Assembly: GCF_029067145.1 (NCBI RefSeq)
Contig: NZ_JAIEFA010000022.1
Coordinates: forward strand, 1 to 27,015
DNA length: 27,015 nt
Reading direction: 5' to 3'
Source: Helicobacter sp.
GTDB lineage: Bacteria > Campylobacterota > Campylobacteria > Campylobacterales > Helicobacteraceae
This document shows, piece after piece, positions 8,142 through 14,594 of this stretch (the first letter of the stretch is position 1; every line of letters begins with the position of its first letter). Under the pieces are notes generated by a model. It did no database searches. It had not been told where the DNA came from and worked only from the letters and a program-made list of their open reading frames with translations. Both the position numbers and the translations under genes were made by a program.

Positions 8142-8749
8142 TAACAACCCCCAAAATTTTTAAAAAACCAAAGAAATGCGAACATTACACCAGAGGTTTT
8201 GGGGTAAGATTCGTCCAAAATAAAATTATAAGCTTCATTTTTAGAAATGAAAACAACCTCAATATTTTCATCTTCTATACCACCTCCTTGATTTTTCCGA
8301 CACGATTCATCAATCGTAGCAAAAAAAAGCGTTTGTTTGCTGCCCGCAAATCCAACAGAGCTATAAAATTCTGTAATTTTGTGGATATTTTCTAGTGGAA
8401 TCGCATAGCCACATTCCTCTAGGATTTCCTCTTGCGCAATTTCTTTGAGAGATTTTCCCTCCTTGTCTGTGATTCCAGCACAAAGTTCAAAGGTATAACC
8501 TAATTCAGCTTTGAGATTCTGTGTTTTACGAATGTTTTCTTTGAGATACACAGCAGGGCGGAATTGTTTGACGATAACAAAAGATTCCTTTGGCTGATGA
8601 TAAAGCAAAATCGCTACACTATCGTGCGCTTCAATAATGTCCCAACTACGTTCTTTGCCGTTTTCACAGAAGAGCATTCGTTTGGGTTTGATATATTGCG
8701 AATCTTGGCAACTGCAAAAACGAATATTAGAAATATCTTTGAGTGCCAT
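8141..8749 (-). CDS. Nudix hydrolase, nucleoside-diphosphate-sugar type
   Basis: A 202-residue Nudix protein. The box runs from YTFELCAGITDKEG into EEILEECGY (about 85-113). The EExxEECGY core keeps the metal-binding glutamates, while the usual REUXEE arginine is replaced by Glu. The combination ELCAG-DK...EE-EECGY resembles the NUDT14/UDP-sugar and ADP-ribose diphosphatase branch more than MutT, so the likely role is hydrolysis of ADP-ribose or a UDP-sugar. The substrate cannot be fixed from sequence. Junctions on both sides are one-base TAATG overlaps, with csd3 upstream and the coiled-coil gene downstream, so the three are probably co-translated. Confidence 0.88.
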   Translation of the reverse strand: MALKDISNIRFCSCQDSQYIKPKRMLFCENGKERSWDIIEAHDSVAILLYHQPKESFVIVKQFRPAVYLKENIRKTQNLKAELGYTFELCAGITDKEGKSLKEIAQEEILEECGYAIPLENIHKITEFYSSVGFAGSKQTLFFATIDESCRKNQGGGIEDENIEVVFISKNEAYNFILDESYPKTSGVMFAFLWFFKNFGGC

Positions 8750-9987
8750 TAGTTTAAATTCTTGTCCTCTGCATTAAGATAGACAATGTAGCCATTTTGG
8801 ATTCTTTTAAATGGGGTTTGGTTGTCAATGCTTTGTGTAAGAGCGGTGTTTAGGGCTTGTTGGTAATTTTTGGCAAGGATTAAAAACTCCTCTTTTTCTT
8901 TGTCTTTAAGTTTTGAATGGGCAATTTTTAAATGTTTAATTGGATTGACCGCATTACCATTTTTGTAAAGTCCAAAATGCAAATGTGGTCCTGTGCTAAG
9001 TCCTGTGCTACCTACCGTGCCGATTTGTTTTCCTTGTGCAACGCTTACACCTGCCCGAATCTTGCGGTCAATCTTTTGCATATGCGCATAGAGTGTTTTA
9101 TAGCCATTTTCGTGCTGAATAATCACGGTTTTGCCATAGCCACCTTTTGTGCCTGCAAAAATCACCCTACCTTTCCCTGCCGCACGGATAGGGGTATGAC
9201 GAGGCGCAGCATAATCTGTCCCTAAATGCGGGCGTTTATATCCAAGAATTGGGTGCTTGCGTCCCATAGAAAAGTGAGAAGAAATGCGTTTATAGTGAAG
9301 TGGCACCGTGAGTAAATATTTACTTAAATTATTGCCTTTTAAGTCGTAAAATTGTCCATCTTCGTGACGCACAACATATTGATGTCGCTTACCAACATTT
9401 AAAATAGACGCTTTAATGTTAGGTGAGCCAAAGTTCTTACCCAAACGATATTTGCGCTCATAAATGATAGCCAATTTATCATTTTTACGCACTTCGCGGC
9501 GAAAATCTACACTTCCTTTGTAGGCTTGGATAAAATCATTTGCCAAAAATTTATCCCCTGTGAGTTTAACGATGTCATTATAAAGTGAATTTTCTACAGA
9601 AAGAGCAATTGTTCGCTCTTCCGTGAAATAAGCTACAGGGATTGCTCGCATACCATAAGAATCTTTTTCTTTAAAAATATGCAGTTGTGAATTTTCGTTG
9701 ATAGGGATTAAAGCTTGCAACAAAGTGGAATCCTCATAGAGTGTATAAAATGTGCTACCGCTAATAATTTCATCGGCGAGTTCTTTATCTTCTGGGGCTA
9801 AATCATAATAAACTTTTAAAGGGATTCTGTTTTTTTCAAAAAATGTAAGTAGTGTTTGTCCTTGTTCCCATTGGGATTCTTGAATATTTGCAGCATTGGC
9901 GCAAACTGCCCCAAATGCGCCAAAAAGACAAAAGGTTTTTAAAGAATGTTTAAAGAATGTTGATTTAAGAATTTTAAAAAGTCGCAT
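8749..9987 (-). CDS. csd3: M23 peptidoglycan DD-endopeptidase/carboxypeptidase (Csd3-like)
   Basis: A 412-residue exported M23 (LytM) metallopeptidase. The signal peptide spans about 1-32 (FCLFGAFGAVCANA). An N-terminal regulatory region is followed by the catalytic domain, with zinc ligands His254 and Asp258 in RPHLGTDYAAP and HLH at 335-337 in GPHLHFGLY. The domain layout and length match H. pylori Csd3/HdpA and the Campylobacter Pgp3 group, which trim peptide cross-links and carboxypeptidase substrates to set helical cell shape. It is the first gene of the long minus-strand run and has a good extended -10 just upstream. Csd3 rather than Csd1/Csd2 is inferred from length and the N-terminal region. 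Confidence 0.88.
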   Translation of the reverse strand: MRLFKILKSTFFKHSLKTFCLFGAFGAVCANAANIQESQWEQGQTLLTFFEKNRIPLKVYYDLAPEDKELADEIISGSTFYTLYEDSTLLQALIPINENSQLHIFKEKDSYGMRAIPVAYFTEERTIALSVENSLYNDIVKLTGDKFLANDFIQAYKGSVDFRREVRKNDKLAIIYERKYRLGKNFGSPNIKASILNVGKRHQYVVRHEDGQFYDLKGNNLSKYLLTVPLHYKRISSHFSMGRKHPILGYKRPHLGTDYAAPRHTPIRAAGKGRVIFAGTKGGYGKTVIIQHENGYKTLYAHMQKIDRKIRAGVSVAQGKQIGTVGSTGLSTGPHLHFGLYKNGNAVNPIKHLKIAHSKLKDKEKEEFLILAKNYQQALNTALTQSIDNQTPFKRIQNGYIVYLNAEDKNLN

Positions 9988-10041
9988 AGATTCGCCCCTG
10001 ATTCAGTGTAGTTTTGGGATAAAATTATTTAGAGAAAGTAG

Positions 10042-10050
10042 ATTATAGCA
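10042..10050 (-). promoter_or_regulatory. Extended -10 promoter of csd3
   Basis: On the minus strand this reads TGCTATAAT, a perfect extended -10 for the housekeeping sigma factor, which in Helicobacter relies little on a -35 box. The predicted transcript begins near 10035, leaving a leader of about 48 nt before csd3. Confidence 0.7.
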
Positions 10051-10072
10051 CAAAAAGAGCGGTTTGCCGCAA

Positions 10073-10106
10073 GAAATATAAAAAATTATAAAATTTTTTA
10101 TATTTC
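10073..10106. repeat. 15-bp perfect AT-rich palindrome in a divergent promoter region
   Basis: The arm GAAATATAAAAAATT (10073-10087) is followed by a 4-nt loop (ATAA) and the exact complementary arm (10092-10106). It lies almost midway between the csd3 -10 (10042-10047, minus) and the -10 of the small membrane protein gene (10127-10132, plus), so it covers the -35 to -60 region of both. No T-tract follows on either side that would make it a clear terminator. A shared operator or UP-like element is possible. A second small hairpin, GCGG-TTTG-CCGC, lies just to its left. Confidence 0.7.
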
Positions 10107-10123
10107 ATTAAAAAACAAAATTC

Positions 10124-10132
10124 TGCTATACT
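10124..10132 (+). promoter_or_regulatory. Extended -10 promoter of the small membrane protein gene
   Basis: TGCTATACT is a near-consensus extended -10, about 36 nt before the preferred ATG at 10168. A 6-bp inverted repeat (TTGAAA/TTTCAA, 10141-10158) lies in the short leader just before the ribosome-binding site. Confidence 0.6.
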
Positions 10133-10167
10133 TCTAATATTTGAAAATATTATTTCAAGGAGCAATG

Positions 10168-10362
10168 ATGAAAGATTGGTTTGTGCCATCTATGGGATTT
10201 GGGCTTTTTATTTATTTTATGCTCTTTGTAATTTTATATACAATTAAAATTGGAGGTCCTAATGTTCCATTATATGGTGATGGTCAGCAAATTGCCCCTC
10301 CAAAGTCCGATACAGAAAAGTTTTTGCAAGATGTTTCAAAAAGTGTGCGTGAATCATTTTAG
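10168..10362 (+). CDS. Small single-pass membrane protein, unknown function
   Basis: A 64-residue protein with one strong transmembrane segment (about residues 6-28, VPSMGFGLFIYFMLFVILYTIKI), then a Gly/Pro-rich linker and a charged, helical C terminus ending in SVRESF. Two adjacent ATGs (10165 and 10168) follow AAGGAG; 10168 has the better spacing, and an upstream in-frame TTG at 10141 is unlikely. I recognise no family. It is divergent from csd3 and immediately upstream of flgM; its stop codon lies inside the -35 box of the flgM sigma-28 promoter. Read-through from its own promoter would give flgM-flgN-flgK a second, housekeeping route of expression. Confidence 0.75.
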   Translation: MKDWFVPSMGFGLFIYFMLFVILYTIKIGGPNVPLYGDGQQIAPPKSDTEKFLQDVSKSVRESF

Positions 10363-10384
10363 TTTTTTCAAAAATAGCCGATAT
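10358..10384 (+). promoter_or_regulatory. Sigma-28 (FliA) promoter of flgM-flgN-flgK
   Basis: TTTAGTTT at 10358-10365, an 11-nt spacer and GCCGATAT at 10377-10384. The enterobacterial consensus is TAAAGTTT-N11-GCCGATAA, so the match is 6/8 and 7/8 with exact spacing. The flgM start is 34 nt downstream. This is the expected arrangement for the anti-sigma-28 gene, which is feedback-controlled by its target. Confidence 0.85.
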
Positions 10385-10417
10385 TAATGGAAAGATTTTT
10401 TAAGAAAGGAGAAAATT

Positions 10418-10660
10418 ATGATTAGTCATTTGATGAGTAATTCGGTTTTTTCAAATGCAATAAATCAAGCGAATAATAAAAATACTTCGCAGATTAATAA
10501 TGCAAGAAATGAATCAGTCAATGAAAAACCACAGGCAGAAAAAACTGCAAAAACCTCTAGCGCTAGACTAGATGAAATCAAAGCCGCCATTAAAGATGGC
10601 ACTTATAAATTAGATTTAAAGGAGAGTGCGCAAAAGTTGGCACAAGAATTGCTTAGATAA
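10418..10660 (+). CDS. flgM: Anti-sigma-28 factor FlgM
   Basis: An 80-residue, low-complexity N terminus (Asn/Ser/Gln-rich, unfolded in this family) is followed by the conserved sigma-28-binding C terminus ARLDEIKAAIKDGTYKLDL and two short helices. FlgM holds FliA inactive until the hook-basal body is complete; in Helicobacter and Campylobacter it also limits late flagellar gene output. The start has AAGGAG and the gene begins the flgM-flgN-flgK transcript, 30 nt before flgN. Confidence 0.9.
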   Translation: MISHLMSNSVFSNAINQANNKNTSQINNARNESVNEKPQAEKTAKTSSARLDEIKAAIKDGTYKLDLKESAQKLAQELLR

Positions 10661-10690
10661 GAGATAAGTCTATTTTATAGGAGTTATCTC

Positions 10691-11146
10691 ATGTCTTTGC
10701 AGTTCTTAAAAGATGCTTTAGAAGATATTAAAGCACTCATTGCAATTACAGAACAAGATATTGCCGATGTTAAAATCGCAAATAACGAAGCCGTCTTTGC
10801 AAGGATTCCACAAAAAGAGGAATTAATTGCGTCTTTTATTCGCAAAAAAGAAGCCTACGCTAAAAGTATTGAAGAGCGTTTGCGCACAGAATATCCCAAC
10901 GCTACTTTAGAGGATTTAACTTACGAGGACAAACAATATCTCTTGGGTGAGGGTGCAAGTGAATGCACTGCAGAGCTCCACGATCAATTAGAGGTTTTAA
11001 AGAATCTCAATTATCGTTTTGGCAAGATGTCCTTAGCGGTTTCAGAATTTTACAGCTCTCTTTTAAGCAAAATTGTTCCCGTTGAAGAACGCGGTTATAA
11101 AAAACAATCCTTAGGCAATGCATCCTTTCTGCATACCGAAGTGTAA
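10691..11146 (+). CDS. flgN: FlgN-like flagellar export chaperone
   Basis: A 151-residue, largely helical protein with an N-terminal long helix (LKDALEDIKALIAITEQDI), a charged middle, and a C-terminal helix ending in LAVSEFYSSLLSKIVP. FlgN chaperones FlgK and FlgL to the flagellar export gate and prevents their early polymerisation. Sequence conservation in this family is low, so the call rests on helical pattern, size and its fixed place between flgM and flgK, as in Campylobacter. AGGAG precedes the start. Confidence 0.82.
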   Translation: MSLQFLKDALEDIKALIAITEQDIADVKIANNEAVFARIPQKEELIASFIRKKEAYAKSIEERLRTEYPNATLEDLTYEDKQYLLGEGASECTAELHDQLEVLKNLNYRFGKMSLAVSEFYSSLLSKIVPVEERGYKKQSLGNASFLHTEV

Positions 11147-11158
11147 AGGAGGTGCGCT

Positions 11159-12988
11159 ATGGGAGGATTGCTTTCATCATTAAATACTCCATACACAGGC
11201 TTGACTGGGCATCAGGTAATGGTGGATACAACAAGTAATAATATCGCGAATGCAAATAATGAATTTTATTCTAGACAAGTCGTCAGAAGTGCTGCAGAGA
11301 CTCCACTTTGGAAGCAAAATTATGCTCTAGGACAAGGGCTTGATATTATGACGGTGGAGCGCATACACGATGAATATACTTTTATGCGCTACAAAAAAGC
11401 CACTTCAGAAAAAACCTATTACGACACGAGTTTTGCAGGACTTAGGGAGGCTTCTTCGTATTATCCAGAAATTGATGGAGTAGGAATCTACAATGATTTG
11501 CAGAATTACTTTAATGCTTGGAAAGATTTAGCCACCAAAGCAGGAGACCCTGCGCAAAAGATTGCATTAGCGGAGCAGGCAAATACACTTTCTAAAAATA
11601 TTCAAGAAACACGCAATTCCTTGGTGTATTTACAACAACGTTTGAATGATGAAGTTAAAGTTGCAGTGGAGGAAGTCAATCGCTTGGCAGAACAAATTGC
11701 GATGATTAATAAGCAAATTAATGAGTATGAAAATCAAGATTTGAATAGAAAAGCAAATGATTTACGTGATTTGCGTGACCAATATGAGTTTGAGATTAAC
11801 AATCTTATCGGTTGTGAAGTTTTCAAGCAAGAAGTCAAAGGGAGTGCGTGCGTGAATAAAAATATCGCGGATTTTGACGAGGATTACACATTGACTATTG
11901 GTGGAAGGTCTATTGTAGATGGGGAATCTTGGCATCCTTTGACTTTGGATAATTCTCAAAATGAAAGCGGAATCTATACGATTAAATACCTACGCAGAGA
12001 CCACAAAGAATACAATTTAACCAATGTCTTAAACGAAGGGAAAGTTGGGGCATTATTGGATTTGATTCGCACCGAAGAGGTTTTTACTTGTCAAGGAACT
12101 TTGGGGAAATTGCAAGTTTATATTAATGATTTAGATACTTTTGCTAATGGAATCATTGAAGCAACCAACAATATTTATGCGCAATGCTCGCAATTGGGGG
12201 CGCGTAGTGATAAGCTCTATATTAATACACAAGACGCATTGACAACAAGTGGCTATAATATCCGCGAGGGAAGTTTCAAGGTTGTAATGTATGACAAGCA
12301 GGGCAATGAGCTCGGTGCGCGTGAGGTTAAAATAGATAATCTTACCAATATGCAAAGTATTATTGACCAGCTTAATGCAAATCTTGATGATAATTTAGAT
12401 GGCAATGCTTTGAATGACTTTGATGACCGATTCCAAGCGACTTATAATAACGACACGCAAACCTTTGCGATTACTTCTAAGAATCCCAGCGAGGAAATTT
12501 ATATTTCTATTCAAGACAATGGCACAAATTTCGCAGGTGCATTTGGTGTCAATCGTTTTTTTGACGGAAATGACGCAAGTAATATAGAGCTTGCGAGGGC
12601 TTATCGTGATGACCCAACCTTGATTCGTGCGTATCGTGAAGCAGTCAATGGTAACTTTGAAGTTGCAAATATGATGCAACAATTACAATATGATAAAATC
12701 ACTTTTACCGATGTTTATGACAGGGAAGAGCGACAGGAGACGATTAGTGGATATTTTCGCTATATTGCAAGCAAGGTTGCTTCACAGACAGAGGGAACGC
12801 AAATAACACAAGAAACCAAAGAGGCAGTGTATAATTCAATCAAGAAAGAATACAAAACCATTTCAGAAGTTTCCGTAGATGATGAATTGGTGAATCTCAT
12901 TAAATTTCAAACAGGTTATAGTGCAAATGCAAAAATGATTTCAGCTATTGATGAGATGATTACCACGCTTTTGGGGATTAAGCAATAG
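11159..12988 (+). CDS. flgK: Flagellar hook-associated protein 1
   Basis: FlgK forms the first hook-filament junction ring, together with FlgL. The 609-residue length is typical for Helicobacter. The N-terminal coiled-coil has the rod/hook motif SSLNTPYTGLTGHQVMVDTT and NNIANANNEFYSRQV (about 6-43). The C-terminal D0 helix contains VDDELVNLIKFQTGYSANAKMISAIDEMITTLLGI, a classical flagellar C-terminal domain. The variable centre carries the usual beta-rich insert. A very strong AAGGAGGTG ribosome-binding site lies 5-6 nt before ATG 11159. The gene ends only 19 nt from the convergent HNH gene of the Zorya-like module. Confidence 0.97.
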   Translation: MGGLLSSLNTPYTGLTGHQVMVDTTSNNIANANNEFYSRQVVRSAAETPLWKQNYALGQGLDIMTVERIHDEYTFMRYKKATSEKTYYDTSFAGLREASSYYPEIDGVGIYNDLQNYFNAWKDLATKAGDPAQKIALAEQANTLSKNIQETRNSLVYLQQRLNDEVKVAVEEVNRLAEQIAMINKQINEYENQDLNRKANDLRDLRDQYEFEINNLIGCEVFKQEVKGSACVNKNIADFDEDYTLTIGGRSIVDGESWHPLTLDNSQNESGIYTIKYLRRDHKEYNLTNVLNEGKVGALLDLIRTEEVFTCQGTLGKLQVYINDLDTFANGIIEATNNIYAQCSQLGARSDKLYINTQDALTTSGYNIREGSFKVVMYDKQGNELGAREVKIDNLTNMQSIIDQLNANLDDNLDGNALNDFDDRFQATYNNDTQTFAITSKNPSEEIYISIQDNGTNFAGAFGVNRFFDGNDASNIELARAYRDDPTLIRAYREAVNGNFEVANMMQQLQYDKITFTDVYDREERQETISGYFRYIASKVASQTEGTQITQETKEAVYNSIKKEYKTISEVSVDDELVNLIKFQTGYSANAKMISAIDEMITTLLGIKQ

Positions 12989-13007
12989 TTAAATTGATAG
13001 GGTTATA

Positions 13008-13883
13008 CTAAAAAGGAATCTCATCATCTAGCTCTATAATGGGTGTTGCGCTATGTTTTCTTAAATTTTCTATCTTTTTAGTATCCTGTGGGCTAACATA
13101 CAAATGCTGATGATTGGGTTGGCTTCTGTGGCAGACTGCACAGAGTGCTATTAGATTTGAATAGGAATTGTCGCTCTTTACGCCATTTTTGTGATGCACT
13201 TGTAATAAATATTTATATTGCGACAAATCTACTCCGCAAATCTCACAAACATAATCTTTACTTTTTCTATAATTTTCAGAAACTTGATTCCAATTATTTG
13301 CATAGCTTGGCTTGTATTTTGTTTGTTTTGGCAGTTGTTCAAAATGTGTTTCATAAGTGGCTAGAAATTCTTTGATGTCAAAGGAATCAAATATATCTTT
13401 TTTGTGATTTGGGTTGCTATTGGCGTAATTTTGGTAATTAATAAAATTTAGACAATACTTACAAACCCTTAAAACAACTCTTGCCTCTGTAATCATTCCT
13501 CTATCTTTGCCATCTATAATGAATTGTCCGCTTGTATCTATGGTGGCTATGTATCTGTTGTATCTTTTGTTGCGACTCATTTCTTGTAATTTTTCACAAT
13601 TTGCAATGTGGAATTTGTTGCATTTTTCTGGATACTTTATTAATTCTTGCAGTGGAGAATGAAATTTTGAAGTATGGTCTGGAATATAGAGTAAGACTTG
13701 AAAACCTTTATAGCTTAAAAGCCCGTTGCTAGTTGGATGTATCCATTCAAGTTCAATTTCCTTTCCAATCTCTAGTTGCTCTAATATTTTTAGCTTCTCA
13801 TAATCCATTTTTTCGGGTGTAATCTGAATCGTGTCGGTTATTTTTACAAGTTTCTGGATTATATTTTTTGTTTTTGAAAACAT
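13008..13883 (-). CDS. zorE: HNH endonuclease, ZorE-like effector
   Basis: A 291-residue protein with a C-terminal HNH nuclease. Zinc ligands are Cys213/Cys216 (CEIC) and Cys248/Cys251 (CAVC). The catalytic core is HH at 230-231 followed by Asn243, then HRSQPNHQH. A further CxxC (Cys141-Cys144, CKYC) sits before the nuclease and may help build a zinc knuckle. The N-terminal ~125 residues are beta-rich and unrecognised. The ATG directly abuts the zorB stop (TAAATG), so the two are probably coupled. In type II Zorya, ZorE is an HNH nuclease that degrades or nicks invader DNA. A lone HNH gene or restriction-type nuclease is the alternative, but the gene order argues for ZorE. Confidence 0.75.
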   Translation of the reverse strand: MFSKTKNIIQKLVKITDTIQITPEKMDYEKLKILEQLEIGKEIELEWIHPTSNGLLSYKGFQVLLYIPDHTSKFHSPLQELIKYPEKCNKFHIANCEKLQEMSRNKRYNRYIATIDTSGQFIIDGKDRGMITEARVVLRVCKYCLNFINYQNYANSNPNHKKDIFDSFDIKEFLATYETHFEQLPKQTKYKPSYANNWNQVSENYRKSKDYVCEICGVDLSQYKYLLQVHHKNGVKSDNSYSNLIALCAVCHRSQPNHQHLYVSPQDTKKIENLRKHSATPIIELDDEIPF

Positions 13884-14585
13884 TTAAATCCCTGTTAGAA
13901 TTTTTCTGATTTCGCTATCTGCATTAGTGATGATACGAAAAGTAACTCTCCTTGAGCGTTTCTTATCCTCTATTCCGTTTAAATCAACGATTATTTTTGA
14001 TGATGAAAAGCCCACAGCAACAAGGTTTGATTTTATCCATTCTTTTTGCTTTATGGATACTTGCGGGATATAGTAGGAATATTTTAAAATGCTCAAAGTT
14101 CTCTCTTGAGAGAGTTGCATATTTTTAAAATACGCAGTGTTTTGATTTTTTTCTTGCTGCCATTCTGATGAGGTATGTCCCTCTATGCGCACTTCTTGAA
14201 TACTTGGATTGAATTGCTCCAAAGTTTTTAAAAAACGAGGGATAAAGTCTGATAGAATTTGTTGGAAATGACGATTTATCTCACTACTTCCTGTTTTAAA
14301 AAGCACTTCAGGGGAATTAAATTCAAAAGATAAAGTTTCGCCATTGATAGAAGCGTTCCATTTCTTTAAATCCAACTTAAATTCCTCGTGGAGTGCTTTA
14401 TGGATTGCTGTTTGGTTTTTTTCATAGGTAATGGCTATATTTTTAATTTTGTCATTTTCGCTTTCTTTATATCGCATAAATGCCACAGAAATAAACAGAA
14501 ATACCACCATAAGCCCAGACATTAAATCCGATATGGTAAGCCAATATTCTCCGCTGTTTTCGCTAGAGTTTGAAGAATTATCCAT
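13884..14585 (-). CDS. zorB: MotB/OmpA-like motor subunit, ZorB-like
   Basis: A 233-residue inner-membrane protein anchored to peptidoglycan. A short cytoplasmic tail leads into one transmembrane helix (about 20-38) that opens with Asp20 in ISDLMSGLMVVFLF; this is the position of the ion-carrying Asp of MotB/ZorB. A linker is followed by an OmpA/MotB domain: EVLFKTGSSEIN (about 93-104), RIEGHTSSEW (133-142), LSQERTLSILKY (158-169) and RSRRVTFRI (210-218). Spacing to zorA is 9 nt with an AGGA site in front of ATG 14585. ZorB pairs with ZorA as a 2:5 ion-driven motor in Zorya. It is not the flagellar MotB: the short cytoplasmic tail, the partner's long coiled coil and the nuclease downstream all fit defence. 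Confidence 0.82.
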   Translation of the reverse strand: MDNSSNSSENSGEYWLTISDLMSGLMVVFLFISVAFMRYKESENDKIKNIAITYEKNQTAIHKALHEEFKLDLKKWNASINGETLSFEFNSPEVLFKTGSSEINRHFQQILSDFIPRFLKTLEQFNPSIQEVRIEGHTSSEWQQEKNQNTAYFKNMQLSQERTLSILKYSYYIPQVSIKQKEWIKSNLVAVGFSSSKIIVDLNGIEDKKRSRRVTFRIITNADSEIRKILTGI

Positions 14586-14594
14586 CTTAAAGTC

